Source: Acidobacteriota bacterium (GTDB taxonomy: Bacteria > Actinomycetota > AC-67). From it: a stretch of 64,000 bases of DNA. Shown here piece by piece: positions 17,603-25,309 of the stretch (the first letter of the stretch is position 1; each line of letters starts with the position of its first letter). Under the pieces are notes generated by a model. The model was not told the origin of the DNA. It saw nothing but the letters and a program-made list of their open reading frames with translations, and made no database searches. A program made the position numbers and the translations under genes. The stretch lies in NCBI GenBank assembly GCA_016208485.1, contig JACQXY010000033.1, positions 1-64,000 on the forward strand, written 5' to 3'.

Positions 17603-18042
17603 GCACTCGGCCCGTGCGGCCACGCGGCAAGGGGTCAGCGTGGATCCTCGCTTTCGTGGCGTTCTCCGGCATCGGGCTGGGCGTGCTCCTGGCGGTGGGG
17701 TGCGCGGTCGGCGCGAACGAGTGCCCGTTCCGCCCCGGACCACCGAGTGCCGGCGACGCGCGCGGGATCTGGCTTCGGAGCTGCGCGGCGTGTCACGGGG
17801 TAACCGGCAAGGGGACGCGCTCCGGCCCATCCCTGATCTCGGGGAAGTTCGCCGCTCTCACCGTGCCTGAGCTCGAGGAGGGCATCGCCCGGGGCAAGCC
17901 GCTCTCCGGAATGCCGGCCTTCCGCCGGAGCATGTCGCCGGAGGAGATCGCCGCCGTCGCCGCGTACGTCCTGGGGCTGCGGCCGGGGGGGCCTACGGCG
18001 AGCCCAACCTCGAGCCCGCCTCCGGGGGGGCCGAGGCCATGA
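17599..18042 (+). CDS. Membrane-anchored class I cytochrome c
   Basis: A 147-aa exported electron-transfer protein. A basic N-terminus and a hydrophobic stretch at about residues 13-38 (AWILAFVAFSGIGLGVLLAV) act as signal or anchor. A Cys at the end of this segment might serve as a lipobox. The heme motif CAACH follows, and GMPAF supplies the likely Met ligand. A Pro/Ser tail closes the protein. It starts at a GTG overlapping argD (with GAGGAG before it) and overlaps the next gene. Its presence inside an arg operon is unusual and no partner is visible. Confidence 0.88.
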   Translation: MSTRPVRPRGKGSAWILAFVAFSGIGLGVLLAVGCAVGANECPFRPGPPSAGDARGIWLRSCAACHGVTGKGTRSGPSLISGKFAALTVPELEEGIARGKPLSGMPAFRRSMSPEEIAAVAAYVLGLRPGGPTASPTSSPPPGGPRP

Positions 18043-18428
18043 GTGCCCGCGCGCCGCTGGTGCTCGTCGTGGAGGACGACCCGAGCGTCCTCGGGCTGAT
18101 CGCGCTCCTCATGGAGAGCGCCGGCTACGAGGTGCTGACGGCGCGGGACGGCCTCGAGGGGCTCGTGCGGCTCGAGCTTCGGCGCCCGGCCCTCATGATC
18201 CTCGACATCATGATGCCCTACGTGGAGGGCGGGCGCGTCCTGGAGGAGATCCGTGCCGACGCTCGGCTGTCGGGCGTCCCGGTCATCGTCGTTTCGGGTC
18301 GCCACGATGTGCACGAGGCGTTCGACCCGCTCGTCGGCGCCGAGAACGTGTTCGCCAAGCCGTTCCGCCCCGAGGACCTGGTCCGCCGGGCGGCCGCCCT
18401 GCTCGCACCCAAGGGAGGAACTCCGTGA
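18039..18428 (+). CDS. Single-domain response regulator (receiver only)
   Basis: A 129-aa CheY-like receiver with no output domain. VVEDDPSVLG contains the acidic pair, LMILDIMMP the phosphoacceptor Asp, VVSGRHD the conserved Ser/Thr position, and FAKPFRPEDL the Lys. It is translationally coupled to both neighbours (ATGA and GTGA overlaps), lying between the cytochrome c gene and argF. The orphan kinase at 7123 is the only kinase in the window, so pairing is possible but unproven. Confidence 0.92.
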   Translation: MSARAPLVLVVEDDPSVLGLIALLMESAGYEVLTARDGLEGLVRLELRRPALMILDIMMPYVEGGRVLEEIRADARLSGVPVIVVSGRHDVHEAFDPLVGAENVFAKPFRPEDLVRRAAALLAPKGGTP

Positions 18429-19342
18429 CCGAGCGCGACTTCCTGACCATCGACGCCGTGGAATCCGCCGAGCTGATCGCGCTCCTCGACCGCGCCGACG
18501 CCCTCAAGCGGGACCGCCGGACCTCGCGAGTCCTCGCCGGAAAGACGATCGCGATGATCTTCGAGAAGCCGTCCACGCGAACCAGGATCTCCTTCGAGGT
18601 CGCGGTGGCCGAGCTCGGGGGCACGGCGCTCGCGCTTTCGTCGGCGGACCTGCAGCTCGGGCGGGGGGAGACGATCGAGGACACCGGCCGGATCCTGTCG
18701 CGCTACGTGCACGCCGTCGTGGTGCGCACCTTCGAGCAGGACCGCCTGGAGCGCCTCGCCCGGTCCGCGAGCGTTCCGGTGATCAACGCCTTGAGCGACT
18801 ACGCCCATCCTTGCCAAGTACTCGCCGACCTCCAGACCGTGCGCGAGCGGCTGGGGCGTCTCGCGAGAGTGAAACTCGCCTACGTCGGGGACGGCAACAA
18901 CGTCGCCCACTCGCTGCTGCTCGGGTGCGCCAAGGCGGGGATGCACGTCGCCGTCGCCTCGCCGGCGGGCTACGACCCGATCCCTCAAGTGGTCGGCCGG
19001 GCCGAGCAGATCGCCCAGGGGACCGGCGGGGCGGTCACGGTGACGACCGAGGCCGTCGAGGCCGTGCGCGACGCCGACGTCGTGTACACCGACGTGTGGG
19101 CGAGCATGGGACAGGAGGGGGAGGCCGAGGAGCGGCGTCTGATCTTCGCCCCCTACCAGCTCAATGAGGTCCTGCTCGCCCGCGCCAAGCCCGAGGCCTT
19201 CGTCCTCCACTGCCTCCCGGCGCACCGCGGAGAGGAGATCGCGGCCGAGGTGCTCGACGGCCCGCGCTCGGCGGTGTGGGACCAAGCGGAGAACCGGCTC
19301 CACACCCAGAAGGCCCTGCTCGAGTGGGTGATGTCGGAATGA
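18425..19342 (+). CDS. argF: Ornithine carbamoyltransferase
   Basis: Makes citrulline from ornithine and carbamoyl phosphate. The carbamoyl-phosphate site is EKPSTRTRISFEV, HPCQVLADLQT binds the substrate, and HCLPAHRGEEI carries the ornithine-site Cys. Length is 305 aa. GTG 18425 overlaps the response-regulator stop. Its own stop overlaps argR. Confidence 0.96.
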   Translation: MTERDFLTIDAVESAELIALLDRADALKRDRRTSRVLAGKTIAMIFEKPSTRTRISFEVAVAELGGTALALSSADLQLGRGETIEDTGRILSRYVHAVVVRTFEQDRLERLARSASVPVINALSDYAHPCQVLADLQTVRERLGRLARVKLAYVGDGNNVAHSLLLGCAKAGMHVAVASPAGYDPIPQVVGRAEQIAQGTGGAVTVTTEAVEAVRDADVVYTDVWASMGQEGEAEERRLIFAPYQLNEVLLARAKPEAFVLHCLPAHRGEEIAAEVLDGPRSAVWDQAENRLHTQKALLEWVMSE

Positions 19343-19851
19343 AGGCGGAGCGTCAGCGGCGCATCGTGCAGGTTCTCCGGGCTCACCCGGTGACCAGCCA
19401 GGAGGAGCTGGCGAAGTTCCTCGCGCGGCGCGGGGAGCGGGCGACCCAGGCGACGCTCTCGCGAGACCTGGAGGAGCTGGGCGCGTTCAAGGCGCGCCAG
19501 CCGGGTGGCCGCGTCGCATACTGTCTCCCCGATGAGCCTCCCCAGGCGAACGGGGAGAGACTCCGCCGCATGCTGGTCGAGTTCGCCCTGGAGATCGAGG
19601 CATCCGCGAACATGGTGGTCGTGAAGACTCCGCCCGGCTGCGCCCATCCCGTCGCTCGCGCGCTGGACACCTCCGCGGCGCGCGGCATCCTCGGCACGGT
19701 GGCCGGGGACGACACGATCCTGATCGTCTGCCGCGACGGCGTCGCCGGCGACGAGGTCGCGCGCCGTCTGCGGAGGGCGGCCGGGCAGTTCGGCGACATG
19801 GAGACCGGGACGCGCCGCGGCGGAGCGCCTCGGGGACGGAAGGGAGCGTAA
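19339..19851 (+). CDS. argR: Arginine repressor
   Basis: Hexameric, arginine-binding regulator of arginine genes. The N-terminal winged helix contains TSQEELAKFLA and the recognition helix TQATLSRDLEELG. The C-terminal oligomerisation and arginine-binding domain ends with GTVAGDDTILIVCRD. Length is 170 aa, with a short basic tail. ATG 19339 overlaps the argF stop. Its presumed operator is the ARG box at 13256-13269. Confidence 0.95.
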   Translation: MKAERQRRIVQVLRAHPVTSQEELAKFLARRGERATQATLSRDLEELGAFKARQPGGRVAYCLPDEPPQANGERLRRMLVEFALEIEASANMVVVKTPPGCAHPVARALDTSAARGILGTVAGDDTILIVCRDGVAGDEVARRLRRAAGQFGDMETGTRRGGAPRGRKGA

Positions 19852-21050
19852 TGGCAGGCGTCTGTGTGCTCGCGTACTCCGGGGGTCTCGACACGTCGGT
19901 CGCGATCCCCTGGCTGAAGGAAACTCTCGGTTGCGACGTCGTGGCGATGGCGTGCGACGTCGGTCAAGGAGTCGATCCCGAGGCGCTGTCGGCTCGCGCG
20001 AAGGCCGCCGGCGCGGCCGGCGTCGTCATCGTGGACGCGCGCGAGGAGTTCGCCCGCGACTTCGCCCTCCCCGCCCTGAGGGCGAACGCCTTGTACATGG
20101 GGAAGTACCCGCTCGTCTCCGCGCTGTCTCGTCCGCTGATCGTTCGCCACCTCGTGCGCGTGGCGCGCGAGCGCGGCGCGACCTCGATCGCCCACGGCTG
20201 CACCGGCAAGGGCAACGACCAGGTGCGGTTCGAGGTCGGAGCGGCCGCCCTCGCGCCGGATCTTGCCGTCGTCGCGCCGGTGCGGGACGCCGCGCGCACG
20301 CGCGAGGAGGCGATCGCCGACGCCGAGGCGCGCGGCATCCCGCTCGGGGTCACGCGCTCGTCCCCGTACTCCATCGACGAGAACCTCTGGGGCCGGACGA
20401 TCGAGTGTGGTGCGCTCGAGGACCCCTGGACGTCGCCCCCGGCGGACGCGTTTGCCTGGACCGCCGACCCCGCGACCGCGCCGGAAGGGCCGGACGTCCT
20501 CACGATCGCTTTCGACGGCGGGATCCCCGTGTCGCTCGACGGAGCCGCGCTGCCGCTCGCCGACCTGATCCAGGCCGTCGCCCGCCGCGCCGGCGCCCAG
20601 GGGTTCGGCCGGGTGGACATGATGGAGGACCGGCTCATCGGCATCAAGAGCCGCGAGCTGTACGAGGTGCCCGGCGCGCTCGCCCTCATCGCCGCGCACC
20701 GGGATCTGGAGGACCTCACCCTGGAACGGTCTCTCGCGGCGTTCAAGCGCGGCATCGAGCCCATCTACGCCGAGCTTGCCTACAACGGCCTCTGGTTCTC
20801 CCCGCTCCGGCTCGCCCTCGACGCGTTCATCGCGGAGTCCCAGCGCCCCGTCACCGGCGAGGTGCGCCTGCGATTGCACCGTGGGGCGCTCACGGTGGAG
20901 GGCCGGCGCTCTCCCTGCGCGCTCTACGCGCGCGATCTCGCGACCTACGAGGCCGGAGATCTCTTCGATCACCGGGCCGCAGCCGGCTTCGTCAAGCTGT
21001 GGGGTTTGCCGCTCCGGGTCTGGGCGGAGCGCCAGGGCGGTGCGGATTGA
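19851..21050 (+). CDS. argG: Argininosuccinate synthase
   Basis: Joins citrulline and aspartate using ATP. The P-loop-like pyrophosphatase motif YSGGLDTSVAI is at residues 9-19, with GCTGKGNDQVRFE and SSPYSIDENLWGR later. Length is 399 aa. The ATG overlaps the last base of argR, and the stop overlaps the TTG start of argH. Confidence 0.96.
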   Translation: MAGVCVLAYSGGLDTSVAIPWLKETLGCDVVAMACDVGQGVDPEALSARAKAAGAAGVVIVDAREEFARDFALPALRANALYMGKYPLVSALSRPLIVRHLVRVARERGATSIAHGCTGKGNDQVRFEVGAAALAPDLAVVAPVRDAARTREEAIADAEARGIPLGVTRSSPYSIDENLWGRTIECGALEDPWTSPPADAFAWTADPATAPEGPDVLTIAFDGGIPVSLDGAALPLADLIQAVARRAGAQGFGRVDMMEDRLIGIKSRELYEVPGALALIAAHRDLEDLTLERSLAAFKRGIEPIYAELAYNGLWFSPLRLALDAFIAESQRPVTGEVRLRLHRGALTVEGRRSPCALYARDLATYEAGDLFDHRAAAGFVKLWGLPLRVWAERQGGAD

Positions 21051-22438
21051 CGCGTCTGTGGGGAGGGCGGTTCGAGGGCGCTCCCGCGCCCGAGATGCTG
21101 GCCTTCACCCGCAGCGCGGGCTTCGACGGCCGGCTTGCGCGCGAGGACTGCGCCGTCCTCGCCGTTCACGCCCGGGGACTCGCGGCCGCCGGGCTCCTCG
21201 ACGAGGACCAGGCCCGCCAGGTCGCGATCACGCTTGAGGGAATCGCGGCCGACCTCGGCTCGGGGCGTCTCGCGGCCGCACCCGACGACGAGGACGTCCA
21301 TTCGGTGGTCGAGCGCGCCCTGCTGGAGCGTCTTCCCGACGTGGCGCCGCGCGTGCGCGCCGGCCTCTCGCGCAACGACCGGGTCGCGACCGCGCTTCGC
21401 CTCTGGTTGCTGCGCGAAGGTCGCGATGTCGTCGGTCTCCTCGCCGACCTGATCGAGGTGCTCGCGCAGCGCGCCGCCGAGTCTCGCGAGGTCGTCCTGC
21501 CCGGATACACGCACTTGCAGCGCGCCCAGCCGGTTCGCCTCGCGCACCACCTGCTCGCCCACGCCTTCGCGCTGGAGCGCGACGCGCGGCGGCTCCTCGA
21601 TGCGGTCGGGCGCGCGGACGCCAGCCCGCTCGGGGCAGGCGCGCTCGCCGGCTCGACGCTCGGCCTCGACCCGACGGCCGCGGCCGCCGCGCTCGGCCTG
21701 TGCAGCTCCATGGAGAACTCCCTCGACGCCGTCGCGGCGCGCGACTTCGTCGCGGAGTTCCTGGCGGCCGCGGCGATCCTCGGGGTGCATTGCTCCAGGC
21801 TCGGGGAGGAGCTGGTCCTGTGGACCTCAGAGGAGTTCGGGTTTGCCGCTCTCTCCGATGCTTGGGCCACCGGATCGAGCCTCATGCCGCAGAAGAAGAA
21901 CCCCGACGTGGCCGAGCTTGCCCGGGCGAAGGCCGGACGCCTCATCGGGCACCTCGCCGGCTTCCTCGCGACCCTCAAGGGGCTCCCGCTCGCCTACAAC
22001 CGAGACCTGCAAGAGGACAAGGAGCCTCTCTTCGACGCGGTGGACACCCTTCGCCTCATGCTCCCGGCGCTCGCCGGGGCGCTTCGCACCCTGGAGTTCC
22101 GCTCCGAGGCCATGGCGGCCGCCGCCGAGCGCGGCGCGCTCCTCGCCACCGACCTCGCCGAGTACCTCGTTCGCAAGGGCGTACCCTTCCGCGACGCCCA
22201 CGAGATCGTCGGACGCGCCGTCCAGCGCGCGCTCGCGCAAGGCCGTGCCCTCTCGGATCTGTCCTTGGAGGACCTTCGGTCGTTCTCCGAGGCATTCCAG
22301 CCGGACGTGCGAAGCACCCTCTCCGCGCGCGCGTCGGCGGACCAGCGACCCGCGCCCGGCCCGTCCTCCGCGTCGGTCGAGGGTCAGCTCGCGCGCCTTG
22401 GGCGCGCCGTCGCGGAACTGCGCGCGGTCGTCTCCTGA
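21047..22438 (+). CDS. argH: Argininosuccinate lyase
   Basis: Last step of arginine synthesis; splits argininosuccinate to arginine and fumarate. The signature loop GSSLMPQKKNPD is present, with LWGGRFEGAP at the N-terminus, SRNDRVAT and GYTHLQRAQP. TTG 21047 overlaps the argG stop (TTGA) and gives the expected N-terminus; length is 463 aa. It closes the operon. Confidence 0.95.
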   Translation: MTRLWGGRFEGAPAPEMLAFTRSAGFDGRLAREDCAVLAVHARGLAAAGLLDEDQARQVAITLEGIAADLGSGRLAAAPDDEDVHSVVERALLERLPDVAPRVRAGLSRNDRVATALRLWLLREGRDVVGLLADLIEVLAQRAAESREVVLPGYTHLQRAQPVRLAHHLLAHAFALERDARRLLDAVGRADASPLGAGALAGSTLGLDPTAAAAALGLCSSMENSLDAVAARDFVAEFLAAAAILGVHCSRLGEELVLWTSEEFGFAALSDAWATGSSLMPQKKNPDVAELARAKAGRLIGHLAGFLATLKGLPLAYNRDLQEDKEPLFDAVDTLRLMLPALAGALRTLEFRSEAMAAAAERGALLATDLAEYLVRKGVPFRDAHEIVGRAVQRALAQGRALSDLSLEDLRSFSEAFQPDVRSTLSARASADQRPAPGPSSASVEGQLARLGRAVAELRAVVS

Positions 22439-22685
22439 CCGGACCGCGCGCCCGCCCAGGGGGCGCCCTTTCTGAGCCGCTCGGCCGGGAGCCCGCCGGC
22501 GGGGTCGTGCCCGAGCGCTGCCGGGATGCGACAGGGCGCAGGAGTGGCCTTCCCTGTATGTGCTATACCGGACAATCAGATACTCAGGCAGGAATTCGGG
22601 GGGGGGAGGGCGAATAGCGGGTGACGAACGTGGTGCGCGGGGTCGCCGGGGCGGCGGCACCGGGTCGGGCGGAAGGGGAAGCGGA
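22439..22685 (+). other. Intergenic region after the arg operon
   Basis: A GC-rich imperfect hairpin (GCGCCC near 22447 with GGGCGC near 22459, followed by only TTT) could end the arg transcript. An A/T-richer patch at 22550-22600 with TATACC and GATACT may hold the promoter of the repeat protein. I see no gene here. Confidence 0.35.
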
Positions 22686-23450
22686 ATGGGCACTCGAAGA
22701 GGAGTCACCGCCGTCTTGATCGTCGTGCTCGGCCTGCTTGCGGCCGGTTTTGTCGCGGCCGCGCCCCAAGCGATGGCCGCGTGCTCGGACCCGGTGGATG
22801 TGCAGACCGACCAGGACGCCTGCGCGAGCACGCTCGCCATCAGCGGCACCGGGGACGCCTCCGGCGAGTGCCCCGACTCCTTCTTTGGAGTCGGCTGTAT
22901 CGCCGTCAGCGGCACCGGGGACGCGAGCAACACCGGCGGAGTCTACCACTGCGGCCCCTACTTGGGCGTCGGCTGCATCGCCGTCAGCGGCACCGGGGAC
23001 GCGACCAACACCGGCGGAGCTACGTGCGGCGGCTTCGGCGTCGGCTGCGTTGCCATCAGCGGCACCGGGGACGCGAGCAACAGCGCCCGAGCCTACTGCG
23101 GCGTCGGCTGCATCGCCATCAGCGGCACCGGGGACGCGAGCAACAGCGCCGGACCCTACTGCGGCTCCGGCTACGGCGCCGGCTGCATCGCCATCAGCGG
23201 CACCGGGGACGCGAGCAACAGCGCCGGAGCCAACTGCGGCGCCGGCGTAGGCGCCGGCACCGGCCTCGGCTGCATCGCCGTCAGCGGCACCGGCGACGCG
23301 AGCAACAGCGCCGGAGCCGACTGCGGTTCCCTCGGCGTCGGCTGCATCGCCGTCAGCGGCACCGGGCACGCGAGCAACGACGCCCAATGCGGTCTCGGTG
23401 TGAGTTGCGTCGCGATCGGTGGGGGCAGCTACCTACCTGGAGAGCCGTGA
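22686..23450 (+). CDS. Secreted Cys-rich tandem-repeat protein
   Basis: I do not recognise a named family. The 254-aa product starts with a signal peptide (hydrophobic core LIVVLGLLAAGFVAAAP, cleavage near AMA-AC). The rest consists of eight repeats of 20-29 residues with the core GCIAVSGTGDASN, plus a ninth degenerate unit (SCVAIGGG). Each unit has a conserved Cys before the core and a second Cys about 15 residues later, suggesting one disulfide per turn of a beta-solenoid. ATG 22686 has a purine-rich site before it. The antisense frame is also open, but only because the repeat has that composition. It sits at the border between the arg operon and an accessory island. Confidence 0.8.
   Translation: MGTRRGVTAVLIVVLGLLAAGFVAAAPQAMAACSDPVDVQTDQDACASTLAISGTGDASGECPDSFFGVGCIAVSGTGDASNTGGVYHCGPYLGVGCIAVSGTGDATNTGGATCGGFGVGCVAISGTGDASNSARAYCGVGCIAISGTGDASNSAGPYCGSGYGAGCIAISGTGDASNSAGANCGAGVGAGTGLGCIAVSGTGDASNSAGADCGSLGVGCIAVSGTGHASNDAQCGLGVSCVAIGGGSYLPGEP
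22821..23420 (+). repeat. Tandem coding repeats of the Cys-rich protein
   Basis: Eight near-identical blocks with the nucleotide core ATCAGCGGCACCGGGGACGC (ATC or GTC first codon), spaced 63-87 bp. Units differ mainly by insertion of Gly/Ala codons between the second Cys and the next core. The DNA similarity is higher than needed for the protein, indicating recent expansion. Confidence 0.85.
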
Positions 23451-23730
23451 CGTCGTTCGGATCGTGACCCGAGCGGGCGAAGCCTCGTGCGCCTACTCCT
23501 CGACGCGGCCGGGGGACATCGCGGCGTTTGGGGATTGGCGCGTCGAGGTCTTGTGGAGCGGCAGCTGCGAGTCGCGCACGCTCGATTGGGTGCGCTCGAA
23601 CTCGGGTGGAGGCAACAACGTCGCTGGCCTCGCCGGGACCTGGGAGGGGAGCATCGCCCCCGAATCCTGCGCCAAGGCGACGGTGCTCGCGCTCGGGAGC
23701 GCGGTGATTGTCGGACGCACAGGGGCCTGA
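23419..23730 (+). CDS. Hypothetical small protein, possibly the displaced C-terminus of the repeat protein
   Basis: A 103-aa frame that overlaps the last 32 bases of the repeat gene in a different phase. It includes EASCAYSSTRPGDIAAFGDW and two further Cys residues, and it has a GTG start with no clear ribosome-binding site; GTG 23464 is an alternative. Its Cys content and Gly-rich end (SNSGGGNNVAG) resemble an exported beta-domain, so it may once have been joined to the upstream gene and been split by a frameshift. No family is recognised. Confidence 0.35.
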   Translation: MGAATYLESRDVVRIVTRAGEASCAYSSTRPGDIAAFGDWRVEVLWSGSCESRTLDWVRSNSGGGNNVAGLAGTWEGSIAPESCAKATVLALGSAVIVGRTGA

Positions 23731-23864
23731 GGACGACTCACCGCTGCCGCTGGGCTTGATCCACCCCCGGGTCCCGACGTCCGGACGTACCCTTCGCGCG
23801 GGCCGTGCGCGATCAATCCGAGCGCGCCGTCGGCCGCGCCCGATGTCGAAGCCGCGCGCCCTCA

Positions 23865-23880
23865 TACAATAGTATATACT
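23865..23880 (+). promoter_or_regulatory. Promoter with palindrome before the BrnT/BrnA-like locus
   Basis: TACAAT (23865-23870, five of six matches to TATAAT) is followed by the perfect 10-bp palindrome AGTATATACT (23871-23880). This is an A/T island in GC-rich DNA. Palindromic operators at the transcription start are usual for autoregulated toxin-antitoxin loci. Confidence 0.45.
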
Positions 23881-23925
23881 GACTCCTGTGGCCAGGGTGA
23901 TGGAGGCCAGGGTGGTGGAGGGTGC

Positions 23926-24057
23926 ACTCTGTCCGACTGGGATGAGCACAACGAAGGACACGTTCGCGAGGACGGGGTTGACCCTGCGGAGACCGAGCAG
24001 GCCCTTGCGGAGCCCGGTCGCATCGGTACCGGAAGCGAGCGAGGTAGCCATGGGTAG
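23926..24057 (+). pseudogene. Truncated BrnT-like toxin remnant
   Basis: In the frame starting at 23929 the translation LSDWDEHNEGHVREDGVDPA, followed by an ETEQALAEPGRIG block, matches the N-terminal half of BrnT/DUF4258-type ribonuclease toxins (pattern W-D-E-x-N-x-x-H-x-x-x-x-G-V-x-x-x-E). It has no start codon in frame and stops after about 43 codons, where a full toxin needs about 90. It lies directly before and overlaps the antitoxin gene, the normal toxin-then-antitoxin order. The toxin's C-terminal half appears deleted. Family assignment is from motif memory. Confidence 0.55.
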
Positions 24058-24376
24058 GGGCAAGCGTCACATGGAGACCATCCGGAGCTGGGATGAAGTG
24101 CCGGCCTTCGCTTCGGATGAAGAGGAATCGGCGTTCTGGGCCACTCACGAGCTCGGCGAAGGAATACTCGCGGCGATGAAGCCCGGCGCCGATAGGAAGC
24201 TGCCTGCACCTCGACCCCGCACGCGTCCGATCGCAGTGCGGTTCGACGAGAGCACCCTGCGCCGCGTCAAGGCGCTCGCAAGCCGGCGCGGCATCGGATA
24301 CCAGACGCTGCTCAAGCAGTTCGTTGCCGAGCGTCTGTATGAAGAGGAGAAGCGCGAGGGAATTGTCGGCGGATGA
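24050..24376 (+). CDS. BrnA/CopG-like antitoxin (orphan)
   Basis: A 108-aa protein with the layout of BrnA-type antitoxins: an acidic N-terminal segment (FASDEEESAFWATHELGEG), then a ribbon-helix-helix domain (RPIAVRFDESTLRRVKALASRRGIGYQTLLKQFVAERL, positions about 62-97). The ATG at 24050 has GAGG five bases upstream; ATG 24071 is also possible. An earlier in-frame GTG (23888) would read through the toxin remnant and is unlikely. With the toxin truncated, this antitoxin probably survives as an orphan regulator. Confidence 0.72.
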   Translation: MGRGKRHMETIRSWDEVPAFASDEEESAFWATHELGEGILAAMKPGADRKLPAPRPRTRPIAVRFDESTLRRVKALASRRGIGYQTLLKQFVAERLYEEEKREGIVGG

Positions 24377-24418
24377 CATCCCGGTGCCGGGATGTGCGGG
24401 CGATGCGGGATTCACCGT

Positions 24419-24452
24419 GCTAGATTCGATTCAAGGCTAGATTCGATTCAAG
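24419..24452 (+). repeat. Perfect 17-bp tandem repeat abutting a start codon
   Basis: GCTAGATTCGATTCAAG occurs twice in a row (24419-24435 and 24436-24452), and the ATG of the next gene follows immediately. The second copy carries TAGATT (24438-24443), a -10-like box nine bases before the ATG. The unit could be both promoter and operator of a leaderless transcript. Confidence 0.7.
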
Positions 24453-24704
24453 ATGCCGGTCTCCCCAGAGGTACAGCGCGCCGAAGCGTTCCGGCGCTGG
24501 CTGGCCGGCCACAGGGCGGCTCAGGAGATCATGGAGGGGGAGCGCCGGCGGTGGCTCCGGGCGATCTCGCAGCCGGAGGCCACGGGTCTGTATCTCGCGC
24601 GGGTCTCGATGCCCGGCGGCGGGCGGAAGGAGGCCGGTCATTCTCCCGTCCTCGTCGCTATGCGGCGGGCGCTCGCGCGCCACGGAGAAACGCGGCCGGG
24701 ATGA
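24453..24704 (+). CDS. Small partner protein of a nucleotidyltransferase unit
   Basis: An 83-aa, Arg/Ala-rich, mostly helical protein (AEAFRRWLAGHRAAQEIMEG near the N-terminus). Short proteins of this kind commonly precede DUF6036/AbiEii-type nucleotidyltransferases; that is recalled, not proven. No Shine-Dalgarno sequence is present; the start codon lies directly after a 17-bp tandem repeat. Its stop overlaps the next gene by four bases (ATGA), so the two are coupled. It could be the antitoxin or a subunit. Confidence 0.6.
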   Translation: MPVSPEVQRAEAFRRWLAGHRAAQEIMEGERRRWLRAISQPEATGLYLARVSMPGGGRKEAGHSPVLVAMRRALARHGETRPG

Positions 24705-25309
24705 CGCCGGACGCCGCCGCCTCGCCGCTTACGGCCGCTCTGGAGATCGCCTCCTACCTGGATTCGAAGGAGATCCCCTGCGTTGTGATGGGCGGCCTGG
24801 CGGTTCAGCATTGGGGCGAGCCGGGGGCGACGCGCGTCGTGGACGCAGCGGTGATGGTCCCTGCGGAATCCGTCGACGATTTCCTCGAAGAGACCGTCGG
24901 GGCTTTCCGGCCACGCATCGCGGACGCCGCGACGTTCGCGCGCCAGTCGCGCGTGCTCCTCGTGCGCGCGGGCAACGACGTGCCGATCGACCTCTCCCTG
25001 GGGATCCCCGGATACGAGGAGGAAGTGATGCGCCGGGCTGTCACGGTCGAATGGACGGGCGCGCAGGTCCGGCTCATCGGGGCCGAGGACCTCATCATCC
25101 ACAAGTGCGTCGCGGGGCGCCCGCGCGATCTGGAGGACGTTCGCTCCATCCTTGAGCGGCGGGGCGAACGGCCCGATCTCGCCTATGTCCGCTGGTATGC
25201 CTGCGAACCAAGCGAACCCGTTGCGCCCGAGGGTAAGCCGAGGTCCCGCCCACCGGAGGGGAAGGACTCCGCAAAGCGCGAGGTGGACGCGTGCCCGGAG
25301 CTGTGGTAG
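24701..25309 (+). CDS. Nucleotidyltransferase-fold protein (DUF6036/AbiEii-like), one catalytic Asp missing
   Basis: A 202-aa protein with the minimal nucleotidyltransferase signature: VVMGGLAVQHWGEPGATRVV, where GG is at residues 31-32 and the following strand normally carries D-x-D. Here the pair reads Val46-x-Asp48, so one metal ligand is absent. The later Asp (PIDLSL) and the AEDLIIHKCVAGRPRDLEDV segment, typical of this toxin-like group, are present. The C-terminus (after about 165) is charged and variable. It is coupled to the small upstream gene. It may be an inactive relative or use a different geometry. Confidence 0.7.
   Translation: MTPDAAASPLTAALEIASYLDSKEIPCVVMGGLAVQHWGEPGATRVVDAAVMVPAESVDDFLEETVGAFRPRIADAATFARQSRVLLVRAGNDVPIDLSLGIPGYEEEVMRRAVTVEWTGAQVRLIGAEDLIIHKCVAGRPRDLEDVRSILERRGERPDLAYVRWYACEPSEPVAPEGKPRSRPPEGKDSAKREVDACPELW

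Noticed and set aside
22584-23387. Long minus-strand open frame of 267 codons opposite the Cys-rich repeat gene
   Set aside because: It is a by-product of the repeat's composition. The plus strand has a signal peptide, a start with purine-rich site and conserved Cys spacing; the minus frame has none of these.
22821-23420. Regular direct repeats that could be read as a CRISPR array
   Set aside because: The repeats are in frame within a coding sequence, the intervening parts are similar rather than unique, and unit lengths vary by codons. No cas genes are nearby.
24392-25309. 305-codon reading of the nucleotidyltransferase frame from 24392
   Set aside because: The extra 103 residues cover the promoter, tandem repeat and the small upstream gene; ATG 24701, coupled by ATGA, fits the family N-terminus.
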